64,000 bases of DNA from Pyrocephalus nanus (GCA_038380795.1 CM076279.1:5905001-5969000); one strand, 5' to 3'; counted from the first letter of the stretch, positions 53,101 through 63,130 are shown. The notes: generated from the sequence alone by a model not told the origin. Numbers and translations are program-made.

Positions 53101-54006
53101 CTGGATCAGGACAAACTTCATGACCTCTTTCTAGCCTTAAGGGAGAAGAGAAGGAGGAGAGCAGCACGGTACCCCCCCACCTCCACACCAGACAGCAAGA
53201 GAAAAAGCTCCCCGATCCAGGTAGAGGATACTCTGAACAGAAACATGGCAGAAGAGGTCAAAACCACTTCCACAGAACTTTGCATCCTTGCTGCATACTC
53301 AGCACCTCAACCATCACCCTTCCCTAACCCCACCTCAGCCTCAATTGCCACATCTACACAAACAGCCTGGACAGGGATGGAGAGCAGCATCCCAGGTGCT
53401 CCAGCTGCACCCTGGGGTCACAAGCTGTCCTTCCCGGGGCAAGAGTGGGTCCTGCACCTCCTCCCAATGCCCCATCAACAGCAAAGTTTATCAGCCGGAT
53501 TAGAGCACCACAAGCCCACCTGGCCAAGCCCCAAGCTGCCCATCTCCACAGGCACAGCTCAAACCAGAGCCTTTCCATCCAGTTTCTGCATGAGCAGATG
53601 CAGAAACATAAAAATCACCCATGAGAGTGGCAGAAGCCAGTGGAAGCTCCAAACCCCCCAGAGCTAGGACAGGATTCACCAGCCATGCGAGCCAAAGCGC
53701 TGCCACTCCTCTCCAGGGCAGCTGGTGGCAACAAAGACTTTCCAGCAACGTGATTATATGGTTTTAGCACTGGGGCACAATTCGTAGAAGATTACAGCCT
53801 GAGAAGGGCCACTCTATGGCCCCACCACACTAAAGGAAAACAATAAGGAATATAAACAAAGAAGAGGCTCAGCTCCAGCACTGGGGCTGCAGAGAGCTGA
53901 AGGGACAAGCAAGGCGATGCTCCGTTGAACAGCCCAGTGAGTGACAGGACACAGTGTGGGTGCCAAGCTGGCCACTGCCTCCCTCTCATCTGTAGGCTGA
54001 AGGCCT

Positions 54007-54034
54007 TTTTTTTCTTTTTTTTTCTTTTTTTTTG
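54007..54034 (+). repeat. T-rich simple sequence
   Basis: Three eight-base T-runs separated by single C. Confidence 0.9.
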
Positions 54035-54435
54035 AGTTGTTTTTAAATAAACTCCCCCAATTCTGGGTCAGTGACCCTGAAAACAAACAGCTGCATGCAG
54101 CCACACAACTCAGAGACCCACAGCATCATCCCCGCTGGCCCCAGGGCTCCCAGCGAGCGCCCTTCTCTGTCGGTAACGAGTGAGGAACTGGTGACAAGAA
54201 AAATCCCAGCTTGCAGGGCTGCACCTCATGCTCATCCCCTGCTTGCAGTGGTGCTTGCAGGTGCCCACAATACCACTAATTTTCCAAGGACAAAAGTTAA
54301 TCAGCTTGTATTTGCAGCCACAGAGGAGAAGACACATTTCAAGCCGTTACTGGGGTGGGACATTTTATCGAAAACACTAAAACCATGCAGGTGTTAACAC
54401 CAGATTCAAAACGTCATTACAAAGATTAAAAATTG

Positions 54436-54452
54436 AAAAAAAAAAAAAAAAA
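54436..54452 (+). repeat. Poly(A) tract, 17 bases
   Basis: Seventeen uninterrupted A. Confidence 0.95.
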
Positions 54453-55097
54453 GAACAGAGACTTGGAAACGTATTTAAACCAGCATTCATAAATAATATT
54501 AGTCATAGTAGGCAACAAGAACACACTGACTTGCAGCCTGTCGTCTGTCGTTAATATTTCTTTCCAAAACAGAAGGCTTCACAAAGTTGCAAGATTTCTA
54601 AGATGTTTAAATAAACACAGCTTTGAAGTGCTTAGCTGGTGTGAAAGAGATTTGGGGGAAAACTGCTGGGAGTGTTCACAACTGGGAAGAGAAATATCAG
54701 TTCTTTCCATCCTGGGGGACATTTTAGGAAAGAAGGCAGCCTGTTTACCAATGAAATCATTGCTGAAGCTCAAGTAAAACAATACCCACAACTCCAGCAG
54801 ACCCTCGCTGCTCTTCCCAGGCACACCAACCTCAGCCGAGATGTAATTCCTAACAGTTCCCGAACACCAGGAGCGGGGGAAGACTCGCACAGGATATTCT
54901 GGCCCTCTATACCATGTAACATGTCCTCCCCGCTACTGCACAGCCTCTCCCCCTCCAGGTGTGAGGTTGCTGCCCAGACCTGCTCTCTTGCTTTTCACAT
55001 CGGCATCGCAGCACGGACCCGCTAACTTCCCGGGCAGCGCTGCCTCTCCCGCACCAGCCCCTGCTGGAAGCCACAGCGCTGCGCTTTATTTCATTCC

Positions 55098-55112
55098 GTT
55101 CCATAATGGAAC
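55098..55112. other. 15-bp perfect palindrome
   Basis: GTTCCATAATGGAAC is its own reverse complement around a central A, about 1 kb downstream of exon 1 in intron 1. It is one base short of a CArG box (CC, six A/T, GG). Confidence 0.8.
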
Positions 55113-56119
55113 TGGAGTTTGGGGATGGTAAAATACTTGGAATGCTACAAACCGTGTGCTGGTTGCAACTCAACTCCGAGGGAGGCTTTAAAGAGTGTGG
55201 CAAGAAGAAATTTTTCTATTGTCTCCTCTACTTCTTTTAATTTTATTTTTTTTCTCCCTTTCTTTTGAAAGCTTAAACTTGACTAAAGCGGCTCAGACAC
55301 AGAGCCTGTGCCGGAGCAGACAGGGAGTTCAGAAGAAGACCAGAAGCTTTTGGGGAAGCACAGCTCACCCCAGGACCTGACAAACACTTGCCCTTGGCCC
55401 ATGCACACCCAGGGACTGTGACCCTCAGCTTGCCCCGACCCTTTCAAGCAAGGAGCACCCCTCGGGGGACTGCAGAACCCCTTCAGGCGGCCTTGAACAC
55501 CCTGAATTATTTAGGGACCCTGGAGCTGGGCAGCAACCCAACACCCCACACACACACCTCCACCTCCCCTCAGATTGCACACCGTATCCCCCGCTCCCCC
55601 CAAACCCTCGAGGAAGGGACCGGGGACGGGAGAGAAACGGGGTCAGAGACGAAGGACGGGTCTGCAATGGGGGAAACCGATACTAGGGTCGCTCGGTGTG
55701 TCAGGGGAGCGGGACCGGAGGCCGCCGATCCCTGGGGAAGGATGGGCCGCCCGCAGGTCCTGCTCCGGCTCCCCGTGCGACGGAACCAGCGGGAGCCGCG
55801 GCATCGCGGCGGGGCGGCCGGGGGAGGGGAGCTCCGCAGGAGGAGAGCCCCGCACCGCCCCCTCTTCAGCCCCGCACCCGGCAGGGACCGCCGAGCCCCT
55901 GCAACAGCCCGGAAAAACTTCCCGGGCGAGCACGGCTGAGGGGGGCGAGCGCAGCCGGGTGCCCCCCGCTATCCCGGGGACGGCGGGTGACGGGTCCTCC
56001 CAAACCCCCGCTCCTTCCCCATCACCCGGCGAGCTCCAGGCGGGAGGTGCCCCCCCGGCCTGCCTGCCGCTCCGAGGGTGGGGGGGCCCCGCGGGGCTTA
56101 CCTCGCCGCCGAACACCTG

Positions 56120-56129
56120 CAAAGGATAC
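56120..56129 (-). other. CACNA1G: U12-type 5' splice site of intron 1
   Basis: Directly after exon 1 the minus strand reads GTATCCTTTG. The minor-spliceosome donor consensus for GT-AG introns is GTATCCTTT, so this is a complete match, while positions +4 to +6 are poor for a U2-type donor. The choice is forced by the protein: only this site gives CNPWFERV with exon 2. Confidence 0.93.
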
Positions 56130-56371
56130 GGGTTACAGACCAGCCGGAGGCACCAGCTCCGCGGCCGGCTCTCCTGGCTCAGGTAGAAGAAGACGACGGG
56201 GGCCAGCGCCGGGTAGGGCAGCGCCTCCGCCTCTGAGTCGCCGCTGCCCGCCTCCCTGTCCCCCGGCCCCGGGCGGCTCCCGGCCCCGGACAGGTCATTA
56301 AGGCGGATGAAAGTCTTGGCTCTGCCCGGCTCAGGATCCTCCTCGGCCGCTCTCGGTCCATCCTCGTCCAT
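56130..56371 (-). CDS. CACNA1G: CACNA1G coding exon 1: cytoplasmic N-terminus of Cav3.1
   Basis: The 242 coding bases give residues 1-80 plus two bases of codon 81. The frame opens with ATG at 56371-56369 in a strong initiation context (A at -3, G at +4). An in-frame TAG lies at 56431-56429, 57 bases upstream, and no ATG lies between, so this start is well supported. The protein begins [16 protein letters not shown], is acidic and Gly/Pro-rich, and then enters the family-conserved stretches RLNDLSGAG (about residues 24-32), [21 protein letters not shown] (about 46-66) and [13 protein letters not shown] (68-80). These match the Cav3.1 N-terminus just before S1. The exon ends AAC CC at 56130 and is followed by GTATCCTTTG, a U12-type donor. 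It lies inside the CpG island. Base composition is extremely GC-rich, as its neighbourhood is. Confidence 0.95.
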
Positions 56372-56480
56372 CCTCCGGCCGGCGGCCCCGGGGGAGCCGG
56401 GGCGACGCGAGGCGAGCCGGTGGGACAACTAGAGGGGCGCGGCCATGGCGGGGCCGGGGGGCTGGGGGCTGCGGCGGGGC
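56372..56480 (-). other. CACNA1G: Presumed CACNA1G 5' leader next to the start codon
   Basis: This is the sequence just upstream of the ATG. It carries an in-frame TAG at 56431-56429 and no in-frame ATG. The plus strand at 56450-56479 holds four G-runs, so the leader RNA would be strongly C-rich there. The upstream end of the leader is unknown and the right boundary given here is arbitrary. Confidence 0.45.
56450..56479 (+). other. G-quadruplex-forming motif in the promoter/leader
   Basis: Runs of 4, 6, 5 and 4 G are separated by CC, CT and a seven-base loop, 79-108 bases upstream of the CACNA1G start codon on the template strand. Confidence 0.65.
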
Positions 56481-56889
56481 GGCTTCAGCGCCGGGGTGGC
56501 ATGGCCGGGCGAGCCGCTGCCTCGCCCCCCGCCGGGGCCGGGGCCAGGCCGCCCCCCTCGCCCTGCCCTGCCGTCTGCGGGCTCCGTAGCTCCTCCTCGC
56601 CGTGCCTCCGGGGGCCCGAGCCGGGCGAGCCGCGGGCAGGGAGGCGGCGGCGGGGCGGCCCCCGCTGCCGGCTGCTGGCCCCCACCCGCGGGGCGGGCCG
56701 CCTTAGCGGCTCTGCCTGCCCCCTCCGCGCCCCAACATCTGCCCGGGAGCGGGGGATGCTGCCCGGTGCCGCGGGGACGGGCGGGCGGCGGCGGAGGATG
56801 CTCCCGCGGCGGCCGCGCCGATCCGAGCGCTCCCGCACAGCTGGATCCCTCACTCCAACTTCAAGTCCCGGCTCCTCCTCCCCCTGCCG

Positions 56890-56894
56890 CCAAT
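56890..56894 (+). promoter_or_regulatory. Second CCAAT box, opposite orientation
   Basis: The plus strand reads CCGCCAATGGGGG. It lies 34 bases from the minus-strand CCAAT box and points the other way, so the two boxes form an inverted pair inside the CpG island. Confidence 0.45.
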
Positions 56895-56927
56895 GGGGGC
56901 TCCCCCCCGGCCCCTCCGCTCCTCCCC

Positions 56928-56932
56928 ATTGG
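56928..56932 (-). promoter_or_regulatory. CACNA1G: CCAAT box (NF-Y-type) in the promoter
   Basis: The minus strand reads CAGCCAATGGGG, a good NF-Y-type CCAAT context, about 560 bases upstream of the start codon and in the same orientation as the gene. Confidence 0.5.
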
Positions 56933-58549
56933 CTGCCGGGGGTGTCCGTCCCGGCGGCACAGCTGGACAGGCAGGACGGTCCCCGGCGGGGATGGACGGG
57001 GCGCACCCGGCGGGGGTCGGGGCCGGGCACCCCCTGCCCTGGGGGGAAATCCGGGGGGGAACGGGGACCTGCAGCGCCGGGGGCGGGGAGGAGTGGGACA
57101 GCCCCGCGCTGTGTTAGGCGGAGGCAGCGCCCAGTGGGACACTGCAGCACCGGGAGAGGGGAAAGCCGATGGGAGGCAAGGAGGAAGAGATGGGGCGGGG
57201 GGCGACTCCTGTGGGAGGGAAGAGCCGCAGGCGAGCGCGGCCAGCCAGGGCCAAGGTACCGAGGGAAACAGGAACAGGTACAGAGCCCTCCCGTGTGCCG
57301 CCTAAACCCTGCCCAAGACCCTCGTCCTGCCTCCTCCTGCCCCGTCCCCCACCGCTTGCGAGCGGAGACCGTGCTGTCGGGCTCGGCGCACATGGGTCAC
57401 CTCCCGGTGCCACCCCAGCCCCAGCTCCTTGCGAGGGGCTAACCCCGTCTGGAGCCGGTTGCCCCTACGCTGCGTGGGGACACAATCCTGGCCAGCAGCT
57501 GGCAGGGGGACCCGGCCCCGAGCAGGCGAGGGGGACTCGCCATCCCCCAACCGCGGGAGCAGCGGGTCCCCCCCGGTCCCCCCTGCTCGGAGGACGCGGC
57601 CGGAGCTCCCTCTGCCGGTGCGAGTCCCGGCCGCGGCGGGAGCCGGCCCCGACGGCGGGGACCGCGCCGCCAGCATCCCTAGGGAGGGGGGGACACACGG
57701 TCCGAGCAGAGGGCACAGCGCGCCGAGCCAGAGACCTTCCTCCAGCGGGGCTACAGTAAAGGATTTTCTACCGGCAATCCTCATTTTGAGTGCAGATGTC
57801 CCCAGGATGAGGCAAAACCCTGCTTCTGAATGCTTTTTGCCACCTGAGAAACAGCGTTCTTACCCTTCCCCAGTAGCCCCCCACATCATTTATATCTATA
57901 TATGCCAAGAGCTCCAGCTAGTCCAAACCACCTGCAAGAACAACAGGCAGATGCTCCTGTCTGACCCAGAAGGCTTTCTCTTGGCCAAATCCTGCTGGCC
58001 TGGGAGCATACTCTATCTTGGATTCACAGCCTGTGCTGTCCAGCCTGAGACAAATCACATGGCTATTGGCAAAACTTCAAGGCCAGCCGGGCTCTGCTGC
58101 AGAGCTGAGAGATGGTGTCCAGGCAGAGGAGGAGATACAAACCCCACGGCCCCCCCCCAGGGCCAGGAAACCCTCCTGCAAGCCCAGGGGGACACAAGTG
58201 TGACAGCACATGGCACGTGTGACACCAGGCAAGCGGAGAGCCTGCAACATGGGTGCCAAGGACAGGGACTCCCATTTGTTTCACAGGTTTCTGAGCAATT
58301 CCCCGCTCTGGCTGCAGTGTGTGAACCCATGGAAAGGGCAGCCTCAGCTGATCTTTGACCTCTCTCTGCTCCAGCCAAAACAGACGGACACAACAGCACA
58401 CTAGGAGCTCCCTCATTCCCCAGCCAACCCTCCTGTGGTGGGGCACACACCAGCCTTTGCCCCCTGGCACGGCACAGCCCAGTAGCCCGACAGCTCGGCT
58501 GTAGTACAAATACAATTCCCAGGAAGGTCCACAAACACATTTGCATGTA

Positions 58550-58860
58550 CAAGGTGCAGTCTTAGATCAAGCAATTTCCTCGCTACATATGTACAGCCTG
58601 GTCACAGCTGCTTTTGATCCGATTCCCTTTGTATCCTGATAATGTACAGAGAGCCTTTGTGTGCTGGTCTGTTTATTTAAATGGATTTGGAGCAAACATT
58701 TTTTTAAAAGCTGCAGCTTTGAGCCTCTAAGTGGGTTACCAGATTATATGCTGTCTCCATTTTAATTACATTTGGCTCGTTTTGTTTATTGCATACATTT
58801 TCAAGAATTATGCTCGTTGTGAGGATTGAAAGCATTTTGCTTTAGAAGATACCTGCCCCA
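58550..58860. promoter_or_regulatory. Candidate conserved non-coding block upstream of the promoter
   Basis: About 300 bases of AT-rich, non-repetitive sequence with TTTAATTACATTTGGC and TGTTTATTGCATACA elements, about 2.2 kb upstream of the start codon. It stands out from the GC-rich surroundings. Regulatory function is inferred. Confidence 0.3.
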
Positions 58861-61854
58861 TAAAGGGATCCAACATTACACAGGAGAGACAATGCAAACG
58901 TTCCCATCTCCAATAGCATTCTCCCTCCAACTAGGACGAGAAAAGAAGAAAGGCTTGACAGAGCCATATATCCTCTAAGTTTCAAGTGAAGCACCCAGAC
59001 ATCAGGAGGATCAAGCCAGTACCACCAGTCTAGCAGGATTTTGGCATCAGCAAACACTAAAAGATGCTCTTGCTAGGGAAGAGTGATCTTGGTTGTGGAT
59101 CTCAGAGGGGTGAGAGCCCAGAGCCCGTCACAGCCCAGCTGGGGTGTTTGTCATCCCCCCTCTCACTTGGGTGGGCAGAGGAGTTAAACCAGAAGCCCCC
59201 TCCCAGCACTGCCCCAGCCCAGGGCATCTCCTCAGGGAGCCCTTCCCACCTGTCCAGGTTAGACCAGGAATTTGTCTTCCTCAAACAAGGGGGTTTGTTT
59301 GAGGGGGGTTCATTCAACTTCCAGACAGAAATGGAGCAATCTGTTGAGAAGAGGGAACACAGCTCCAGCCCTGAGCCTCAGTGAGAAGGATGGAAAGCAG
59401 CTAAAAGTGACCCTGGAGGCCAGAGCTGCACATTTGGGGATTTGGGATGCAAATGAGTAGAAATTTCAATACAGCATAAGAAACTAATGAGGTCACTGTC
59501 ACCTCACATGCACAGTCCTGGCCTCCTAATTGTACCAAAGATAGCACAGGAGAGAGGAATGGGGGTGAGCCAGGGACAGGTTGGGTGGTGGCAGGAATTT
59601 TAGGGTTGTGGTGGTTTTGGATAGCAAGAGGAAGGGGAGTCATGCACTACAACATCAGTTATGCCCTCAACAGCAGATGCAATGCACACCAAATTACTCA
59701 GCAGACTCCTGGCAGGGACACCTGAGGAGGAGGATGCAGCCCTGCTTTCATCCCAGCATAGTCCCCTTGATCTCCTCTCCCCCCTCCCATCTCCCTACCC
59801 CCTTTTAGGGGATCTTTTGGGGTAGCACAGCACTGCACTCTCCTCCTTGGCAGTACTTCTAGGAAAAGCACTGTGAGCAGTATTTCACATCGGGGGGAGC
59901 TTTAGCAGAGCTGATGCTCACCAAAGACGGCTCTGGCATGGTAATGGGATTTGGAATCGGCCATACAGGAGCTGCTCTGAGCTGCAACGGGAAAAGCCTA
60001 CATCTGTAACCACTTTGGCAGGAGGAGGATTGAAGACAGCCTGAGCAGAGAGGCTCCAACCTGATGGGAACCAGTCGCTATTTGTTTTGCTGTTGACATA
60101 CAGCTGCAGTAGCTGTGGGTGATTTTAATAAGGCAGGATAATATTTCTATCAGTTCTGGGAGCCGTAGATGGAACCCATATAGGCATCTGGCTCGGGGCT
60201 GAGTGATAAATCGCAACAAGATCCAAAGCTCTTCTCATGCCTTGGAACCGGAGAGAAAACGCACATTTCATTTCGGATGTCACAGTTTGGGGGCAGAACA
60301 GGCCTCCCACGACCGACTCACAGACTCAAGGGCTTTTGATGAGCATTTTGACGGCAGCAAATCCTCTCTGTCCTTGCTCCCCTACCCCACCAGTGACAGT
60401 GAGTGCTGTGGAATCAGAGCCCTTACTGTGCACGAGGGCTCCTGGCTGCCCCATCAGTGAATTAACCCCCTGAGAAGCACCGTCTATGCTATTTCAGCTG
60501 ACACAGCTACAGCAGAGACACCCATCAAATCCAGCCCCATGCAGCCCCTGCTCCCCCCGTGCCCTGGCTGCTTCTCATGACCCCAGCCCTGACACAGTCC
60601 TGTTGGAGTGCTCCCATCCTCAGTACCCACAGCTGAAAGAACACTTTGAACAGCAGTGGAGGATTTGGGAGGAGCAAGAGACCAGCCCCGTGTTCCACAA
60701 AGCACAAAATAGCATCTTAACCCTGCATAACCCCATCCAAACTGCTGCTTTTCAGCCCCCCATGAGCTCATTTTGCTAATTCCCTTTTTCATCCCCTAGA
60801 TACTTTTTTGCCCTTCCTAGTTACCCCATTCTGTGGCCTTCAGCCAAGCATCCCAGGGCTTTCCAGTCCGCTGCTGCATCCCCAAAACCCAGGGCTGGGT
60901 ACCAGCACCGGGAACCACCCAGGGAGGGTTTGGGAGAAGCAATTGCTTAATGAAACCAATTGCTCGAGGCTACAAGCAGGGCCTAATCTTTTATTTTTTT
61001 CCTCTTTAATGAATGTTTTTATTGTCTCTCTCAATCTTTATTAAGTGAAGAGCCAGACAAGTTGTTGGAGGGAAAATATACTACGGCATGAAGCGCAACC
61101 GCTGTGCAAGGGGACGTACACTACCAGCACAATCCGCTTTGGGCGCATAAAGGAATTAATAATTTAGGCTGGGGAATGCTTATTGTTGGCTGATGACCAG
61201 CACTTTTTCTGCATGATCAATGTTTGCACCTTGACTTTTTGGTACACAATCAATCCACGCCTGAGCACGGCCCGAGTTTTGGGAACTGCTACGTCTGCAA
61301 GGGCTGAGTCGCTCGCGGCTGTAGCACCGGTGCGGCTCATTCTCCTGACTTTGCAAGAGCTGAGCTGAGCTGAACCCAGGTTTCAGCTCTGGGGCTCAGA
61401 ATATAATTTGTAGTAAAAATACAATTTATAATAAAGGTCTGTCTGGCCCTGCTGTCTTTAAAAAAATTTGCATTTTCTTTTATGACCTCTATTACCTCCG
61501 GAGAACACAGAGAGGGGAGAGGAGCGTCCTTTCAAGGATATCCTGGTTGGGCAGTTTGGGTGTTTTAGTGTCCACATCCTGGCTCTGACCCTCAAAAGGC
61601 ACAAAGATCCATCAGCCCCACAAAGGCAGCCCCCACCCCACAAGGACCCAGCACCATCCTGTTCCATACCCTCTTGCATTTATCACGGCTCCCTTCCTCA
61701 GGGGAAATAAACCCAACTGCAATCCAGCCAAGTTTGAGGCAGGTCCCTGTTCAATGCACTGGGGAGGCTCTGCCTTGCTCTCCCATTGGACACCAAGCCT
61801 CAACCCAGCTCCTGCCTTGCTCCTGTTGCTGGTCTGGAGACCCAGATCTGCAGG

Positions 61855-62285
61855 ATGAGGTTGAAAAAAAATCTCTGAAATCATTGAGTCCATCTGTTAA
61901 CCCAGCACTGCCAAGGCCACCACTAAAACCATGTCCCTAAGCATCACATCCACACGTCTATTAAATCCCTCCAGGGATGGTGACTCCACCACTTCTCTAG
62001 GCAGCCTGTTCCAATGCTTCACCACTCTTTCAGTTAAGGAATTTTTCCTAATATTTGATCTAAGCTTCCCCTGGCAGAGCTCAAGGCTGTTTCCTCTCGC
62101 CCTGTTGCTTAGGAGAAGAGACCAACCCCCACCTGGCTACAACCTCCTTTCAGCTGTAGCAAGCGATAAGGTCCTGCCCGAGCCTCCTTTTCTCCAGGAT
62201 AAAACACCCCCAAGCTCCCTCAGCTGCTCCTCATAAGACTTATGCTCTAAACCATCCCTCAACCCCCTCAAATCTGCATTTCTTA
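61855..62285 (-). repeat. CR1 retroposon fragment, well preserved (~430 bp)
   Basis: Long runs match the reverse complement of the CR1 3' region: TTAACCCAGCACTGCCAAGG, GGATGGTGACTCCACCACTT, GCAGCCTGTTCCAATGCTTC, GAATTTTTCCTAATATTTGA, GAGACCAACCCCCACCTGGC and TTTTCTCCAGGATAAAACA. The outermost 3' octamer repeats are missing or worn away, and the 5' end is truncated. It lies about 5.5 kb upstream of the start codon and antisense to nothing known. Confidence 0.93.
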
Positions 62286-63048
62286 CCCCCCCCTTTTCTT
62301 TATCCTCCCAAGCTCTTTGCCATCCCTTTTCAGTACCCTCCTTTTCCCCCCGCCCCCCCTCGCTTTGCGTTGCTTTTGGTTTTCATCGGGTTCCGAAGCA
62401 GCCCGAGCGCGGGGTGCGAGCAGCGCGCCGGCCCCGCCGCTATCAGCGCTCCCACTCTAATTGAATCTTCAAATCTTGTCTGACAGGAAGAGACAAGAGG
62501 GAAATGAGATGCTTGTTGCCGGGCCCCGGGTCCCCGAGCGCTGCTGCCTCCTGCTCCGCCAAGCTCCGGGATGCCGGCGAGCATCACACGGTGCTCCCGA
62601 GCGCGCCCACCTCGGCCCCAGCACTGCATAAAGCACTTCCAGCACCCCAGGAAAACATTGCCAGAGATCAGGGAGTCTCAAGAAGGGTACAAGATGTACC
62701 AAAAAGACGACAGAGGCGAGAGTCAGGCAAGGGGAAGAGTAAAGCCAGGGGAATGCCTGAGGACAGGCTGTGGAGTTCAGTCCTGAGCTCGGCAAGGATC
62801 AGGACTCCAAGATCTCTCTCAGCACCTTCAGGTTCGCAAGAAAACAAAAGTCTTCCAGACAACAACAGCGCACCCACAGGTTGCCCCTCTGCCCTCACAG
62901 TGACTCCAGGCTCAAGAAAAGCAATCCCCTTTTCTCCATCCAGGAACCCACTGCAGCCAGAAACACCCCAAGGGATCACCACCCCCTCCCTGGCACAAAG
63001 TCACAATACCAAGAGGTTTCACCACCACAATTCTGCACGGGGCCTTAC

Positions 63049-63130
63049 CTGAGCATTCTGGATCTCCAGCAAGAGGACAATCTCACCCCAGAGCTGCACC
63101 AGCACCTCCAAACACCTTCCTCCCCAGGGG
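63049..63130 (-). other. Candidate exon of an unknown minus-strand transcript
   Basis: On the minus strand this 82-bp segment is bounded by a pyrimidine-rich tract ending CTTACTAG and by the strong donor CAG|GTAAGG. One frame is fully open and reads CLEVLVQLWGEIVLLLEIQ in its middle, a plausible hydrophobic helix. I do not recognise the protein. It could be an exon of a neighbouring gene, an untranslated upstream exon of CACNA1G, or a chance pair of splice-like sites. No matching neighbour exon was found to the left. Confidence 0.25.

Larger units (their letters stand above)
44101..56101 (-). other. CACNA1G: CACNA1G intron 1, part d (5' end of the intron)
   Basis: Non-coding intron sequence next to exon 1. 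It holds a CpG-rich patch (44160-44830), a poly(A) tract (45958-45986), homeodomain and octamer motifs (47830-48030), a 15-bp duplication (49649-49678), a CR1 3' end (50085-50155), a purine run followed by a pyrimidine run (50343-50515), T- and A-rich runs (54007-54034, 54436-54452) and a 15-bp palindrome (55098-55112). From about 55600 it merges into the promoter CpG island. No further exon is supported. Confidence 0.85.
1..56371 (-). other. CACNA1G: CACNA1G gene, 5' portion (start codon to intron 4)
   Basis: This is the translated part of the gene for the Cav3.1 T-type calcium channel pore subunit. It runs from the start codon at 56371 leftwards and leaves the window at position 1. Four exons join in frame with intron phases 2, 0, 2 and 1. 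The product, a plasma-membrane channel, is known to open at low voltage and to drive pacemaking and burst firing in neurons and heart. Only the N-terminus and S1-S4 of domain I are present. The pore loop of domain I, domains II-IV and the C-terminus lie outside. The paralogue was chosen because exon 4 begins [19 protein letters not shown], which fits alpha-1G. From recall, alpha-1H and alpha-1I differ at several of these positions. An alignment would settle this. Confidence 0.95.
55600..57770. promoter_or_regulatory. CACNA1G: CpG island with the CACNA1G promoter
   Basis: About 2.2 kb of very GC-rich, CpG-dense DNA surrounds coding exon 1 and extends about 1.4 kb upstream of the start codon. 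No TATA box is seen on the minus strand upstream of the ATG. GC boxes (GGGGCGGG) occur, for example near 56690 and 57195. This is the usual form of a TATA-less CpG-island promoter. The transcription start cannot be fixed from sequence. The region probably drives antisense transcription as well, because such promoters are often bidirectional, but no divergent gene could be recognised. Confidence 0.85.

Noticed and set aside
53056..53667. Plus-strand open frame of 203 codons
   Set aside because: Composition is closer to a real protein than most, but no domain is recognised and it lies in the intron of a minus-strand gene. Not supported without transcript data.
56369..56428. Upstream extension of the CACNA1G frame beyond the ATG
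   Set aside because: Only a TTG precedes the ATG before an in-frame TAG, and the family N-terminus aligns with MDEDG, so the ATG at 56371 is the start.
56420..57442. Plus-strand open frames of 340 and 286 codons, and a minus-strand frame of 302 codons, in the CpG island
   Set aside because: Extremely GC-rich sequence has few stop codons, and the products are Gly/Pro/Arg-rich in several frames at once with no recognisable domain. Chance frames.
57429..58358. Plus-strand open frame of 309 codons upstream of CACNA1G
   Set aside because: Starts in the CpG island, no known motif, no splice or polyadenylation context. Treated as chance.
58842..59057. Minus-strand open frame of 71 codons with membrane-like composition
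   Set aside because: No splice context and no recognised family. Hydrophobic composition alone is weak evidence.
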